Shown here: piece by piece, positions 24,420 through 33,472 of the stretch | Layout: each line of letters begins with the position of its first letter | Position numbering within the stretch: the stretch's first letter is position 1 | Source of the DNA: an uncultured Eubacteriales bacterium | Lineage (GTDB): Bacteria; Bacillota; Clostridia; Lachnospirales; Lachnospiraceae | NCBI GenBank assembly: GCA_900316115.1 | Contig: ONBN01000013.1 | Location: 1 to 43,578, forward strand | Length of the DNA: 43,578 nt | Reading direction: 5' to 3' | Made by a program: the position numbers and the translations under genes | Notes under the pieces: model-generated | Database searches by the model: none | What the model saw: only the letters and a program-made list of their open reading frames with translations | What the model was told of the DNA's origin: nothing

Positions 24420-26771
24420 AAACCCTTCCATCTTCACGTGTTCCCCATCTGTGTACACAGTCACTGCACCGCTTTTCATGGTATATGCCACCTCACAGCC
24501 ATACTCCCGTAAACGCCGGATCGTTTCCGGCGAAGGGTGTCCATAGGTATTTGTTTCCGAGCAGGAGATCACCCCTTTTTGAGGTCGTATCTTTTCAAGA
24601 AAAGCACTGCAGGTGGAATATTTTGACCCATGGTGTCCTACCTTCAAAAAGTCTACCTGTTTCAGATAGGACAGCAGATTTTTTTCTGTTTTTTCACCGA
24701 TATCTCCAGTAAAAAGGCCGGAAAATCCTGCATATTCCAGCTGTATCACCATGCCATCCTCATTTACGTTTTCTCCTTTTGCCCCATCTTCCGGTGCCAG
24801 GAAACAAAGCTTCATTTTCCCGGACCGGAGAATATCTCCTCTTTTTACAGTATGGATCCGGACGCCTGCCTGTCTGCCCAGTTTCTCCAGATCACTCCAG
24901 TTTTCCGGCGGATCCTGCCATTTAGGCAGATACAGACTGCTTACATATACAGAGGTCAGCCCCTGTGCCTGCAATTCCAGGATTTCCCACACTCCACTGA
25001 TATGGTCCTCATCTACATGGGATATAAAAATCCCATTAATCCGGCTGATTCCCCTTGACTTTAAAAAGGGAAGCATCTGATATCTGCCTGTACTGGTTTT
25101 ACTGCTGCTTCCTCCATCGATCAGATAACTCTTTCCTTCCGGTGTCTGGATCACAATTCCATCCCCCTGTCCCACATCCAGACAGGTGATCTGTAAGTAA
25201 GGCGAGGGCCAGACCCGGATCACCAAAAAGCTGACTACTATTCCTGCTGCCAAAACTATCCGGTAAACGATTCCCGGAATTTTTATCATTCTCTGTGACA
25301 TTTCTTCATGATTTTCTTTATATCCGGTTCGCCATTTTTCTTTTTTTGAATATATTCGCCCTCTCCCCTTTTGGGGATATACTCGCCAGTTACCTTTTTT
25401 TGAATATAAGAAAAGGAGTGCTCCCAGGATCATATAGTACAGCACAATCTGCCACAGCTTCGGCTGCCCTGCCACCCAGGTAACAGGAATTTTTAGATTT
25501 CCTATGGACAGACTGCCTGCTGCACCGCATAGCATTTCATAAAGCCATAACAGGAATTTTCCAGGTAAGATCAGTATTTTGGCGCCAGTCATCCAGAAAC
25601 AGCCTAGCAGCATTCCTGCCAGACCACTGACCAGAACCACCGCCACTGAAGGAATCACCAGCAGATTCAAGATTAATCCTGCTACAGACACCTCCCCGAA
25701 AAAGTACAGACTCACCGGAAGCATGGTCAGCTGTACTCCCAGTAAAGCAAGGAAAACCGATTTTCCTTTTTTGTTTGTTGTCTTTCCCTTTTTGTGGACT
25801 GCCTTTCCTTTTGGGTTTGCTGCATTTTCCAGATAAGGAGAAATGATCCCTGCCCCGCACACTGCTGAAAAGGAGAGAAGAAAACCGCTACTGTACAAAT
25901 AAGCCGGTGATTCCAGAAGGATCAGCACGGCTGACACAGCCAGGGCTGTTGGCAGATCATAGATCCTGCCAAGAATCCTCGCCCCTGCAGCCATGAAAAA
26001 CATACACACTGCCCGCATAACAGACACGCTGCCCCCTGTCATCATCCCATATTGGATCATGAAAACCAGGGCGATCATACCGGCAGTCCAGTTTCCCAGA
26101 CAGCATTTTTTCAAAAGCCTGTAAAAGCCCATGCCGATAATACTGATATGAAGGCCAGAAATCACCAGTATGTGCATGATCCCGCCCATCTGGTAGCGCA
26201 GCTTTGTTTCATCCTCCAAGTCGTTTTTGTCCCCAAGTACGATTGCTTTTAATACTTGTCCTTCTTTCCCTGCCACCTGGCACAGAATATCTCCCAGATA
26301 CTGCTGCAGATCCGCAAGGAACTGCCCATAAACAGAATAACTGGATGATTTTTCCTGTATCACGGCTTTTTTCATCACATAATAAATGTGCTGACAGGCA
26401 TAATACTGTCGGCTGTCAAACTCTCCTGGATTTCGTTTCCCCTGGATTTCCTCCAACCTTCCTTTTACACGAACCATCATCCCTTTATACAGGACATCCT
26501 GATTCTTCAAAAATACTCTTACATTTTTAATGGAAATTTTTTCAGATTGATAGATAAAATAGACGTTTTTAAGATAAACAGATTTTGAATTTTCACTTTC
26601 TGTGCACCGTTCCACCTCCCCGCAGATGGTGGTCTCCGGATGCTTTGTTATATATTCTGTAACAGATCCAGGCAGTGGATTCCCCCGGATCAGGGGAACC
26701 CCCAGCAGATCTGCCACTGTCATTGCCAACATCAGAAGAAGGCACACAAGACATAATGGCCGTCTTGCCAT
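24411..26771 (-). CDS. comEC: DNA-uptake channel protein ComEC/Rec2
   Basis: 786 aa. The order is N-terminal hydrophobic segment, an OB-fold-like region (about 40-130: GMMVRVKGRLEEIQGKRNPGEF), the ComEC membrane core (about 200-480, with VISGLHISIIGMG), and a C-terminal metallo-beta-lactamase domain with ISHVDEDHISG and VGHHGSKYS. ComEC forms the pore through which single-stranded DNA enters in transformation; the lactamase domain may degrade the other strand. ATG 26771 follows AAGGAGG, 11 nt after the GerMN gene. It is the last gene of the comEA-headed operon. The length and motifs suggest an intact protein. Confidence 0.95.
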   Translation of the reverse strand: MARRPLCLVCLLLMLAMTVADLLGVPLIRGNPLPGSVTEYITKHPETTICGEVERCTESENSKSVYLKNVYFIYQSEKISIKNVRVFLKNQDVLYKGMMVRVKGRLEEIQGKRNPGEFDSRQYYACQHIYYVMKKAVIQEKSSSYSVYGQFLADLQQYLGDILCQVAGKEGQVLKAIVLGDKNDLEDETKLRYQMGGIMHILVISGLHISIIGMGFYRLLKKCCLGNWTAGMIALVFMIQYGMMTGGSVSVMRAVCMFFMAAGARILGRIYDLPTALAVSAVLILLESPAYLYSSGFLLSFSAVCGAGIISPYLENAANPKGKAVHKKGKTTNKKGKSVFLALLGVQLTMLPVSLYFFGEVSVAGLILNLLVIPSVAVVLVSGLAGMLLGCFWMTGAKILILPGKFLLWLYEMLCGAAGSLSIGNLKIPVTWVAGQPKLWQIVLYYMILGALLFLYSKKGNWRVYPQKGRGRIYSKKEKWRTGYKENHEEMSQRMIKIPGIVYRIVLAAGIVVSFLVIRVWPSPYLQITCLDVGQGDGIVIQTPEGKSYLIDGGSSSKTSTGRYQMLPFLKSRGISRINGIFISHVDEDHISGVWEILELQAQGLTSVYVSSLYLPKWQDPPENWSDLEKLGRQAGVRIHTVKRGDILRSGKMKLCFLAPEDGAKGENVNEDGMVIQLEYAGFSGLFTGDIGEKTEKNLLSYLKQVDFLKVGHHGSKYSTCSAFLEKIRPQKGVISCSETNTYGHPSPETIRRLREYGCEVAYTMKSGAVTVYTDGEHVKMEGFLK

Positions 26772-26782
26772 GCATTTCCTCC

Positions 26783-27721
26783 TTACTCTTTGTCCTGGAT
26801 CAGATCTGTATTCCAGCCAAAGAAATTATAAAGAGAGGTATTCTCTCCAAAGTTCACATCATCCTGCCCGTTAATACTGATCTGGACTTTATCTGCATCT
26901 ACGGCTGCCAGCACAGAATTAACAACAGAATAAATAATGGTTTTCTCCGGGATATCAAGAGCTGCATCAGAAAAAGCCTGACTGAAGTTCACATAACACA
27001 CCCGATCCGCAGTTGTTACAGACATAACCTCTGTATTCTCCGGAAGGGTAGGATAATGTCCTTTTACCATAGGTCCTTTGATCAACTGCTCCAGGATCAC
27101 CCGCTCTCTTGGAAGGCTGCGCTTATAATAAACGCTGCGCTCCTCCTCGACAAGCTTTTCTCCTGTACTGTCCGTAAAATACAGGGTAAAAGTATCATAC
27201 CGATATGCGTCCCGGTCATCTCCCCAAAGTTCTACAAAGCTGGAATTGTCCATCATTCCGATGGCCTTCCCCTTGGAATCTGTAAGTTCCACATTTCCCA
27301 CATAGAACTGCACTCCTGAAATACCCGGGACCTGTAAAAAGCTTCGCACAACACCGGCTCGCACCAGGATCTCCCTGGTTCTTCCCATACTGGTATACCC
27401 GCTGTTAAAATAAACAAGCAGCGAGGTACCGTCCAGCACGCAGGACTGTATCTGCACTTCTTTTGGAAAAAGTGCCTGATAATCTCCGCTGGTCTCTCTG
27501 TCGTTCAGCTTCTGCTCCAGTTCATCGATCATATCCTGGGGACTTTCCTTCTCAGGCACATAATCCTCTCTCTGCAGCTTTGTTTCTTCCTGATTTATAT
27601 AATAAAAATAATATTGATTGCCTCCGCTGTCCTTCTGGTCAGACTGACTCGTATCACCGCATCCGGTAAGGAGCCCTGCGGTCAGCGCCACAGTCAGCAG
27701 CAATGTAAGTAACTTTCTCAT
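26783..27721 (-). CDS. Lipoprotein with two GerMN domains
   Basis: 312 aa. A lipoprotein signal ends in LLTGC (Cys21). Two GerMN-type domains are visible, about residues 75-150 and 215-300; the second contains LEQLIKGPMVKGHYPTLPEN, a clear GerMN pattern. GerMN domains occur in spore germination protein GerM and in actinobacterial LpqB, which binds the sensor kinase MtrB. Here it directly follows a response regulator and histidine kinase (10-nt gap to the kinase), the same order as mtrA–mtrB–lpqB, so it may sense or modulate the kinase outside the membrane. A role in sporulation is the alternative. Confidence 0.88.
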   Translation of the reverse strand: MRKLLTLLLTVALTAGLLTGCGDTSQSDQKDSGGNQYYFYYINQEETKLQREDYVPEKESPQDMIDELEQKLNDRETSGDYQALFPKEVQIQSCVLDGTSLLVYFNSGYTSMGRTREILVRAGVVRSFLQVPGISGVQFYVGNVELTDSKGKAIGMMDNSSFVELWGDDRDAYRYDTFTLYFTDSTGEKLVEEERSVYYKRSLPRERVILEQLIKGPMVKGHYPTLPENTEVMSVTTADRVCYVNFSQAFSDAALDIPEKTIIYSVVNSVLAAVDADKVQISINGQDDVNFGENTSLYNFFGWNTDLIQDKE

Positions 27722-27731
27722 CTGGCACCTC

Positions 27732-29159
27732 CTAAGGAATATATGACAACGGGATCCGGACTGTAAATGTAGTCCCTTCTCCCTCTTTGCTGAATACCTT
27801 AATGGTACCGTGATGCATGGCTATGGCACTTCTTGTAATGGCAAGCCCAAGACCTGTACCGCCGATCTCCCTGGAATGAGACTTATCCACACGATAGAAT
27901 CTTTCAAAGATCCGGTCAATGCTTTCCTCAGGGATACCCATACCAGAATCTGCCACTGTTACATAAAAATACTTATGGTCAGCGTCCAATGTTACCCGCA
28001 CCCAACCATCATCCACATTGTATTTGATACCGTTTTCCACAAGATTTGTCACTGCCAGAGTGAATTTCACTTCATCCACATCAGCCTCCACAGGGCGGAA
28101 ACAGTCCAGGATCAGGTCAATATTCCGTCTGTCTGCAATGGGACGAAGCCTTTTCAGGATATCCTCCAGCAGCTGATTAATATCCATATGGGTAATGTTC
28201 ACATCTGCTGCCTTTTTGTCCATCTTTACAAGGGAAAGAAGGTCTGTGATGATCTTATTCTCCCTGTCGATCTCAGCAGTGATATCCCCCATAAACTCCT
28301 GGTAAAGTTCCTCCGGAACACCGCTTTGCCCTACAAGGGAATCTGCCAGAACCTTCATGGATGTTAAAGGCGTCTTTAACTCATGGGACACATTGGATAC
28401 AAATTCATTTCTGGATTCATCCAGAACCTTCATCCTTGCCAGCATCTTGTTAAATGCATCTGTGATAAGCTTTGTCTCTGTATAATCCGGCACGGAAATC
28501 TCATCATTCTGATATCCATCTGTCAGATCCTCTATGGATTTGGTGATCCTTGCAAAAGGCTTTACAAGAATGGTAGAAAGAACATAACCAAGTAAAATAG
28601 CCAGTGCCACTATGATCCCGATGATCAGGATCTCCCTCTGCTCCAGTTCATCAATGGTAGAAGCGATCTCATTAGCAGAAACACTTACCAGAAGTGCTCC
28701 CTGCAGCTGTTTCACTTCAGGGCTTTTCACAGGAACAGCCATCTCAATAGACCGGTTCTTACGGTTATACCAGCTGACCTCATCCCCTTTAAAACAGCGG
28801 ATGACCATGGAAGAGAGCAGTGTTTTCCCTTCATCTACACCATACGTATCCTTTACGATCCTGTAATCCCTGTCAACCAGCAGGATTCTGCCGTTATATA
28901 CATTAGACAACAACTCCAGCTTGCTGTTCACTACCTGCGAGCTGGAGTCATTAATATAATTCTCTTTGATTAACAGGTTGCACAAAATGTCACATTGATT
29001 CTTCACATTCTCTGTACGGAGGGCAATCGCCCGATCCGCATAGGTATTGATCACAATCTGCGTAACTATGACACTTGGCACGATCCCCAGAATGATCAGG
29101 ATGATCAGGATACGGAAGCGCAGACTTTTAAAAAAGCTTGTCTTTGGCTTACTGATCAT
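27732..29159 (-). CDS. Membrane sensor histidine kinase
   Basis: 475 aa. Two transmembrane helices (about 17-38 and 176-198) frame an extracytoplasmic domain of about 135 residues. A HAMP linker (200-250) follows, then a HisKA domain with the phosphoacceptor His259 in NVSHELKTPLTS, and a HATPase domain with N, G1 (DSGMGIPEE), F and G2 (GTGLGLAI) boxes. It is of the PhoR/WalK/ResE kind but has no PAS domain. It follows the response regulator by 3 nt. The signal is unknown; the GerMN lipoprotein downstream is a candidate partner of the external domain. Confidence 0.93.
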   Translation of the reverse strand: MISKPKTSFFKSLRFRILIILIILGIVPSVIVTQIVINTYADRAIALRTENVKNQCDILCNLLIKENYINDSSSQVVNSKLELLSNVYNGRILLVDRDYRIVKDTYGVDEGKTLLSSMVIRCFKGDEVSWYNRKNRSIEMAVPVKSPEVKQLQGALLVSVSANEIASTIDELEQREILIIGIIVALAILLGYVLSTILVKPFARITKSIEDLTDGYQNDEISVPDYTETKLITDAFNKMLARMKVLDESRNEFVSNVSHELKTPLTSMKVLADSLVGQSGVPEELYQEFMGDITAEIDRENKIITDLLSLVKMDKKAADVNITHMDINQLLEDILKRLRPIADRRNIDLILDCFRPVEADVDEVKFTLAVTNLVENGIKYNVDDGWVRVTLDADHKYFYVTVADSGMGIPEESIDRIFERFYRVDKSHSREIGGTGLGLAITRSAIAMHHGTIKVFSKEGEGTTFTVRIPLSYIP

Positions 29160-29162
29160 GAC

Positions 29163-29852
29163 TTAGGCCTGGAAATAATATCCCACACCCCATTTGGTGT
29201 GTACGTATTTCGGCTCACTGGGATTTGCCTCAATCTTCTCTCTAAGACGACGGATATGTACATCTACAGTACGCACATCTCCTGGATACTCATATCCCCA
29301 AACAATATTCAGAAGGTTCTCACGGCTGTAAACCTTGTTAGGGTTAAACACCAGAAGCTCCAGAACATCAAATTCTTTGGCTGTAAGGTTGATCTCACGG
29401 CCAGCAATAAACACACGGCGGCTTTCGCAGTCCATACGCAGATCGCCCACCTCAATGGTCTTTGCCTTTTCTTTTTCTTCCTGGTTGCTTCCTGCCCTTC
29501 GCATAATGGCTTTGATCCTTGCCTTTACCTCAAGAATATTGAAAGGCTTTGTAATGTAATCATCAGCCCCATACTCCAGTCCCAGGATCTTGTCCATGTC
29601 CTCTCCTTTTGCTGTAAGCATTACGATCGGAACATTGGAGAACTCCCGGATCTGCTGGCAGACCTCAAGTCCGTCCATCTTTGGAAGCATCAGGTCAAGA
29701 AGAATGATATCATACTTCTTTTCTTTGGCCTTTTCCACGGCTTCCTCACCGTCATAGGCACAGTCAACTTCCATTCCATCCTGTTCCAGGCTGAAGCGGA
29801 TGCCTTTGACGATCAGCTTTTCATCATCTACTACCAATACTTTCCTGCTCAT
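29163..29852 (-). CDS. OmpR/PhoB-family response regulator
   Basis: 229 aa. Receiver domain with phosphoacceptor Asp53 (IILLDLMLPKMDG), acidic pair Asp9/Asp10, Thr in IVMLTAKGED and Lys in YITKPFN. The C-terminal winged helix ends in VDVHIRRLREKIE and VHTKWGVGYYF. It is close in pattern to WalR/YycF, but the walH/walI genes are absent. It is the partner of the kinase 3 nt downstream. It lies 54 nt after comEA, so competence and signalling genes share a transcript. Targets are not known. Confidence 0.94.
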   Translation of the reverse strand: MSRKVLVVDDEKLIVKGIRFSLEQDGMEVDCAYDGEEAVEKAKEKKYDIILLDLMLPKMDGLEVCQQIREFSNVPIVMLTAKGEDMDKILGLEYGADDYITKPFNILEVKARIKAIMRRAGSNQEEKEKAKTIEVGDLRMDCESRRVFIAGREINLTAKEFDVLELLVFNPNKVYSRENLLNIVWGYEYPGDVRTVDVHIRRLREKIEANPSEPKYVHTKWGVGYYFQA

Positions 29853-29906
29853 GTATATTCTCCTTATTCTCGCCTGCCATCCCTTCTCTTCTGCACACAG
29901 GCGATA

Positions 29907-30659
29907 TTAATCTACGGAAATCTTGTCTTTGATCCTGGCAAAAACGCCTTCTTTGATCCCTTCCACATTCATGATCTCTTCAATGGAAGAAAATCCTCCC
30001 TGCTCCTGACGGTATGCAAGGATGGCGTCTGCCTTGGAACTTCCCACACCAGGCAGTGTGGTCAGCAATTCCTTATCTGCTGTATTAATATTAACCTTCC
30101 CTGTTCCGGATGATACCTCTCCCACATTCTCCTGATCCTGACCTGATACTTCTGTCTGGGTGCCAGAACTCCATAAAACCCCTGTACCGCCAGACGCACC
30201 ATCTACTCCAGCAGCATCTGCTGCTTCAACTTCCTGTACGGTGGGAACATATATCTTCTGTCCATCTGAAAGCCCGGCTGCCTGATTCAGCCACGCTGAT
30301 GCAGCTTCCGACGTACAGCCTCCTGCAGCTTCAATAGCCTGAAATACCCGGCTGCCTGCGTCCAGACAATACACTCCCGGACTAACCACAGCACCGGAAA
30401 CATCTACATAGACCACTTCCGGCTCCTGAAGCGCTTCTGTAAGCACAGCAGGCTCTGTTACAGCAGCTTCTGAAACAGTGATCTGTGTCCCTGCCTCATC
30501 CTGCTCTGGATCCTTAGGTTCATCTTCCCCCAAGGTCTCCTGGGAAGCTTCCTGAAAAAATTCATCCTTCCTGACGCATCCTGCCAATACACAGCAAATG
30601 CAGATCATGCAGAAGAAAATGTGGAAATATTTCCCCGATTCTAAAGGTTTTCTTTTCAT
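29907..30659 (-). CDS. comEA: ComEA-type DNA-binding competence protein, predicted lipoprotein
   Basis: 250 aa from ATG 30659 (GGGAGGAG 8 nt upstream). A lipobox LAGC gives a lipidated Cys28, where Bacillus ComEA instead has a transmembrane anchor. Residues about 82-139 are an SLBB-like domain (VVYVDVSGAVVSPGVY). After a low-complexity linker, 188-250 hold a double helix-hairpin-helix (VNINTADKELLTTLPGVG, SSIEEIMNVEGIKEGVF) that binds double-stranded DNA at the cell surface. It heads the operon that ends with comEC. comEB, comG and comK were not seen here. Confidence 0.92.
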   Translation of the reverse strand: MKRKPLESGKYFHIFFCMICICCVLAGCVRKDEFFQEASQETLGEDEPKDPEQDEAGTQITVSEAAVTEPAVLTEALQEPEVVYVDVSGAVVSPGVYCLDAGSRVFQAIEAAGGCTSEAASAWLNQAAGLSDGQKIYVPTVQEVEAADAAGVDGASGGTGVLWSSGTQTEVSGQDQENVGEVSSGTGKVNINTADKELLTTLPGVGSSKADAILAYRQEQGGFSSIEEIMNVEGIKEGVFARIKDKISVD

Positions 30660-30711
30660 TTTCGGTTCTCCTCCCATAAAAATCATGGCAGGCTCCCCAC
30701 TACTCATTCTT

Positions 30712-30740
30712 ATTTTAACGAAAGATCTGTACTTTTACAA
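30712..30740 (-). promoter_or_regulatory. Promoter of the comEA operon
   Basis: Minus strand: -35 TTGTAA (30740-30735), 17-nt spacer, -10 TAAAAT (30717-30712), 53 nt before the comEA ATG. It lies in the 91 bases after the stop of the DMT transporter gene; no terminator is visible between them. Confidence 0.6.
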
Positions 30741-30750
30741 TACCAATCTC

Positions 30751-31185
30751 TTAATTTTGCCACTTAAAAATAACGATTCCGGCAACACAGATCAACATAC
30801 CCATAACCTTTCTCCACTCAAAAGGCTGCTTTTCTACGCCAAACATTCCCAGTAATTCGATCACATAAGCAACTGCCAGCTGGGACACAACGATCACCAT
30901 TGCTGCCTTGGCAGGGCCAAGTGATCCCATACTCTGGATCACAGTCACTGTAATAAATGCTCCGATCACGCCCCCAAGGAGCATGTATTTCGGACTGACC
31001 TGCCACAAATCCGATACACTGTCTTTTCCGGAAAAAAGCCATGCTGCCACACATACCAGAAAAGCAGAAAACTGCACCCATCCGGTAGATACCCACAGAC
31101 TGGACTGTTTGGTCACTTCCGTATTAAATACCCCCTGAATGCTCATTAATGCCCCTGACAGCAGCGCTGTAAGAAATCCCCACAT
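30751..31185 (-). CDS. Small DMT-family transporter (YdcZ/DUF606 type)
   Basis: 144 aa from ATG 31185, chosen for GGAGG 7 nt upstream. Five hydrophobic helices. The N-terminal pattern FLTALLSGALMSIQGVFNTEVTKQSSLW and GVIGAFITVTVIQSMGSLGPAKAAMVIVVSQL are typical of the half-size DMT transporters that work as pairs or dimers. The substrate is unknown. It stands alone between the ABC operon and the competence operon, and its promoter was not identified; a large hairpin lies immediately upstream. Confidence 0.82.
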   Translation of the reverse strand: MWGFLTALLSGALMSIQGVFNTEVTKQSSLWVSTGWVQFSAFLVCVAAWLFSGKDSVSDLWQVSPKYMLLGGVIGAFITVTVIQSMGSLGPAKAAMVIVVSQLAVAYVIELLGMFGVEKQPFEWRKVMGMLICVAGIVIFKWQN

Positions 31186-31212
31186 ATCCCTTCCTCCACA
31201 GATATTGAATGA

Positions 31213-31275
31213 AAGGGATGCCTGCAAAATCTGTCAACAGATCCAATACATCTGTGTGATCTTACAGCATCCCCT
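31213..31275. repeat. Intergenic 63-bp imperfect palindrome
   Basis: AAAGGGATGC (31212-31221) and GCATCCCCTTT (31267-31277) form the outer stem, with a weaker inner pairing (TGCAAAA/TTACA) and an inner AGATC/ACAGAT pairing. It lies between the ABC permease gene and the DMT transporter gene, at the DMT gene's 5' side and the ABC operon's 3' side. No strong T-run follows on the minus strand. It may be a weak terminator or a leader structure. Confidence 0.5.
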
Positions 31276-31322
31276 TTTCATGATTCTGTTATCAGGATAT
31301 ACTTTTTCCCGGAAAATATACC

Positions 31323-32558
31323 TTACATTTTCATGTTTTTCAATGCAGTTGTAAGCTTCAACGGATTGCCATAATGAAGAGTTCCATACCGGAACAGCTT
31401 AGCTGCCAGCAGTCCGGACAGCACGCAGGAAGCTACCAAAAGTCCGCCGGAAAGGATCACTTCCCAGGCAGCTACACTGCCCATAGCCACACGGATAAAC
31501 ATTGCATTTCCGGAGGTAAATGGTATGAAGGAAGCCACTTTAACCATAATCCCGTCACAGTCATTTAGGCCAAAAATAGCTACCAGGAAAGAAGCCACAT
31601 AAAGCATTGTCACAGGTCCGGACACCTTGCTGATATCCTCTGTCTTGGAAACAAGTGCGCCAAGTGCACCAAATATAAATGCATATAAAAGATAACTAAA
31701 AATTGCAAAGAATGCATAAGCAGCAAATACATTTGCCGGAATATCAAACAGCGGATCCAAAAGCCCGCCCCACTGTTCCTTAACAGCTCCGTATGCGCCA
31801 AATGCACCGCCAAGGATCACCAAGGCCTGAAGCAGACCTGCAAATGCACCTGCCAGAACTTTTCCAAAGATCAGGCTGTTGGAATCCACACTTGTCACCA
31901 GGATCTCAATGGCACGGTTGCTCTTTTCGGAAGTTACTGAGGTTGCGATCATCTGTCCATAGAAGATGATCATGAAATACACAAGGAATATAAGGATATA
32001 TGTATACCAGTAATTGGAAGCACTATCCTTGCCCAGAATATCCGTGGAAACATTTATATTTATATTCTCTGCAGCAACGATCTCTTCCTGTGTCAGGCCC
32101 TTCTCCAGAAGATACTGCTGTTTCTCATAAGCTTCCAGTGTGCTGACAAAAGCATCCTGGTAACTGTCATACAACTCCTTATTATTTACCACATAAGAAA
32201 CATCGGAAAGGCTGTTCAGAATAAATCCTGCCTGAACATCCTTATCTTTTACAGCCTTTTTCAGACTCTCTCCGTCCTGATATGTTTCCCAGTTCACCCA
32301 CATTCCTGAAAGCAGGCTGTCCACATCTGTGATCTGATCCGTTTTCACACAGATTCCCAGTGTATCTGTCTGGTCATTATCTTCAGAATCAGCACTGCTT
32401 TCAGATGCTGTATCATTTTCTAGCAGCCCTGGGATCATAGTCGGTACAATGATCACTCCCATAAGCACCAACGTCAGAAGAATTGTAGCAGTCACAAATC
32501 CTTTGCTTTTAAAGTAATTATTTAACTCAAATCTTAATACAGTCCAGAACTTTTTCAT
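31323..32558 (-). CDS. ABC transporter permease (NatB type)
   Basis: 411 aa. A first transmembrane helix (about 20-42), then a large extracytoplasmic domain (about 45-185), then five more helices in the C-terminal half (LVYFMIIFYGQMIATSVTSEKSNRAIEIL is the characteristic ABC-2/NatB segment). It overlaps the ATPase gene by 4 nt. Such NatAB-like exporters expel sodium, peptides or antimicrobials; the substrate here is not known. Its neighbours are an M50-like protease, a DUF3169 protein and an XRE regulator in one operon. Confidence 0.9.
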   Translation of the reverse strand: MKKFWTVLRFELNNYFKSKGFVTATILLTLVLMGVIIVPTMIPGLLENDTASESSADSEDNDQTDTLGICVKTDQITDVDSLLSGMWVNWETYQDGESLKKAVKDKDVQAGFILNSLSDVSYVVNNKELYDSYQDAFVSTLEAYEKQQYLLEKGLTQEEIVAAENININVSTDILGKDSASNYWYTYILIFLVYFMIIFYGQMIATSVTSEKSNRAIEILVTSVDSNSLIFGKVLAGAFAGLLQALVILGGAFGAYGAVKEQWGGLLDPLFDIPANVFAAYAFFAIFSYLLYAFIFGALGALVSKTEDISKVSGPVTMLYVASFLVAIFGLNDCDGIMVKVASFIPFTSGNAMFIRVAMGSVAAWEVILSGGLLVASCVLSGLLAAKLFRYGTLHYGNPLKLTTALKNMKM

Positions 32559-33472
32559 GCCTCATCACCTGCTTTCTCCACAAAAATGTCATTTAAGGAT
32601 GGCTCATACATACCGAAAAATTCCAGATCCACATCCTGTTCCACAAGTCTTTCCATGATCTTAAGCTTTGCATCTGAAGCTTTTTTCCGGATGATCAAAC
32701 GATCCTTCTGCACCTTTTCTACCTCAAGAAGGTCAGAAAAAGTATCACGCAACCTGTGCGCCAGTTCCTCTGGTGTCTCCTCAAGACTGGATACAACCAA
32801 ACGATCACGCCCAAACTCTCTTTTGATCTCCTTTAATTCTCCTGACAGAACCACATCCCCATGATTCAGGATGGCGATCTGCTGACAAAACTCTTCTACA
32901 TAACTCATCTGATGGCTGGAAAAGATCACAAGCTTTCCCTGCTGAATCTGTTCGCTGATCACATCTTTCAAAATCTGGGAATTGACCGGATCCAATCCTG
33001 AAAACGGCTCATCCAGGATAATGATCTCCGGATCTGTGATCAGGGTCTGTGCCAGCTGCACCTTCTGCTGATTCCCTTTTGAAAGCGTTTCCAGCTTCCG
33101 ATTCTCATACTCTGACACTTCCATTTTGGCCAGCCATTTTTTCATATTTTCCTTTGCCTTCTTCGCACTCAGACCACGAAGCATTCCCAGATAGATCAGC
33201 TGTTCACTGACTGTTTTCTTGGGATACAGCCCCCTCTCCTCAGGCATATATCCGATCTGATGCTTTGTCGGATCAAAGGGCTTGCCATCCAGAAGAACTG
33301 CTCCCCCGTTTCCTTTAAATACATTCATAAGAATACGGATAGTCGTTGTTTTCCCGGCTCCGTTCCGCCCCAGAAGCCCCAGTGCATTTCCGCTTTCCAC
33401 GGAAAAAGAAATGCCATGCAGCACTTCGTTTCCCCCGAAGCTTTTCCTAAGATCTCTTACTTCCAGTCTCAT
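32555..33472 (-). CDS. ABC transporter ATP-binding protein (NatA type)
   Basis: 305 aa. Walker A GRNGAGKT at 35-42, signature LSKGNQQKVQLAQ, Walker B IIILDEPFSGLD and the switch His in FSSHQMSYVEEF. The C-terminal extension after about 215 (LKEIKREFGRDRLVV) is typical of the DUF4162 group paired with NatB permeases. Overlaps of 4 nt with both neighbours (ATGA type) show tight translational coupling with the M50-like protease upstream and the permease downstream. Confidence 0.94.
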   Translation of the reverse strand: MRLEVRDLRKSFGGNEVLHGISFSVESGNALGLLGRNGAGKTTTIRILMNVFKGNGGAVLLDGKPFDPTKHQIGYMPEERGLYPKKTVSEQLIYLGMLRGLSAKKAKENMKKWLAKMEVSEYENRKLETLSKGNQQKVQLAQTLITDPEIIILDEPFSGLDPVNSQILKDVISEQIQQGKLVIFSSHQMSYVEEFCQQIAILNHGDVVLSGELKEIKREFGRDRLVVSSLEETPEELAHRLRDTFSDLLEVEKVQKDRLIIRKKASDAKLKIMERLVEQDVDLEFFGMYEPSLNDIFVEKAGDEA

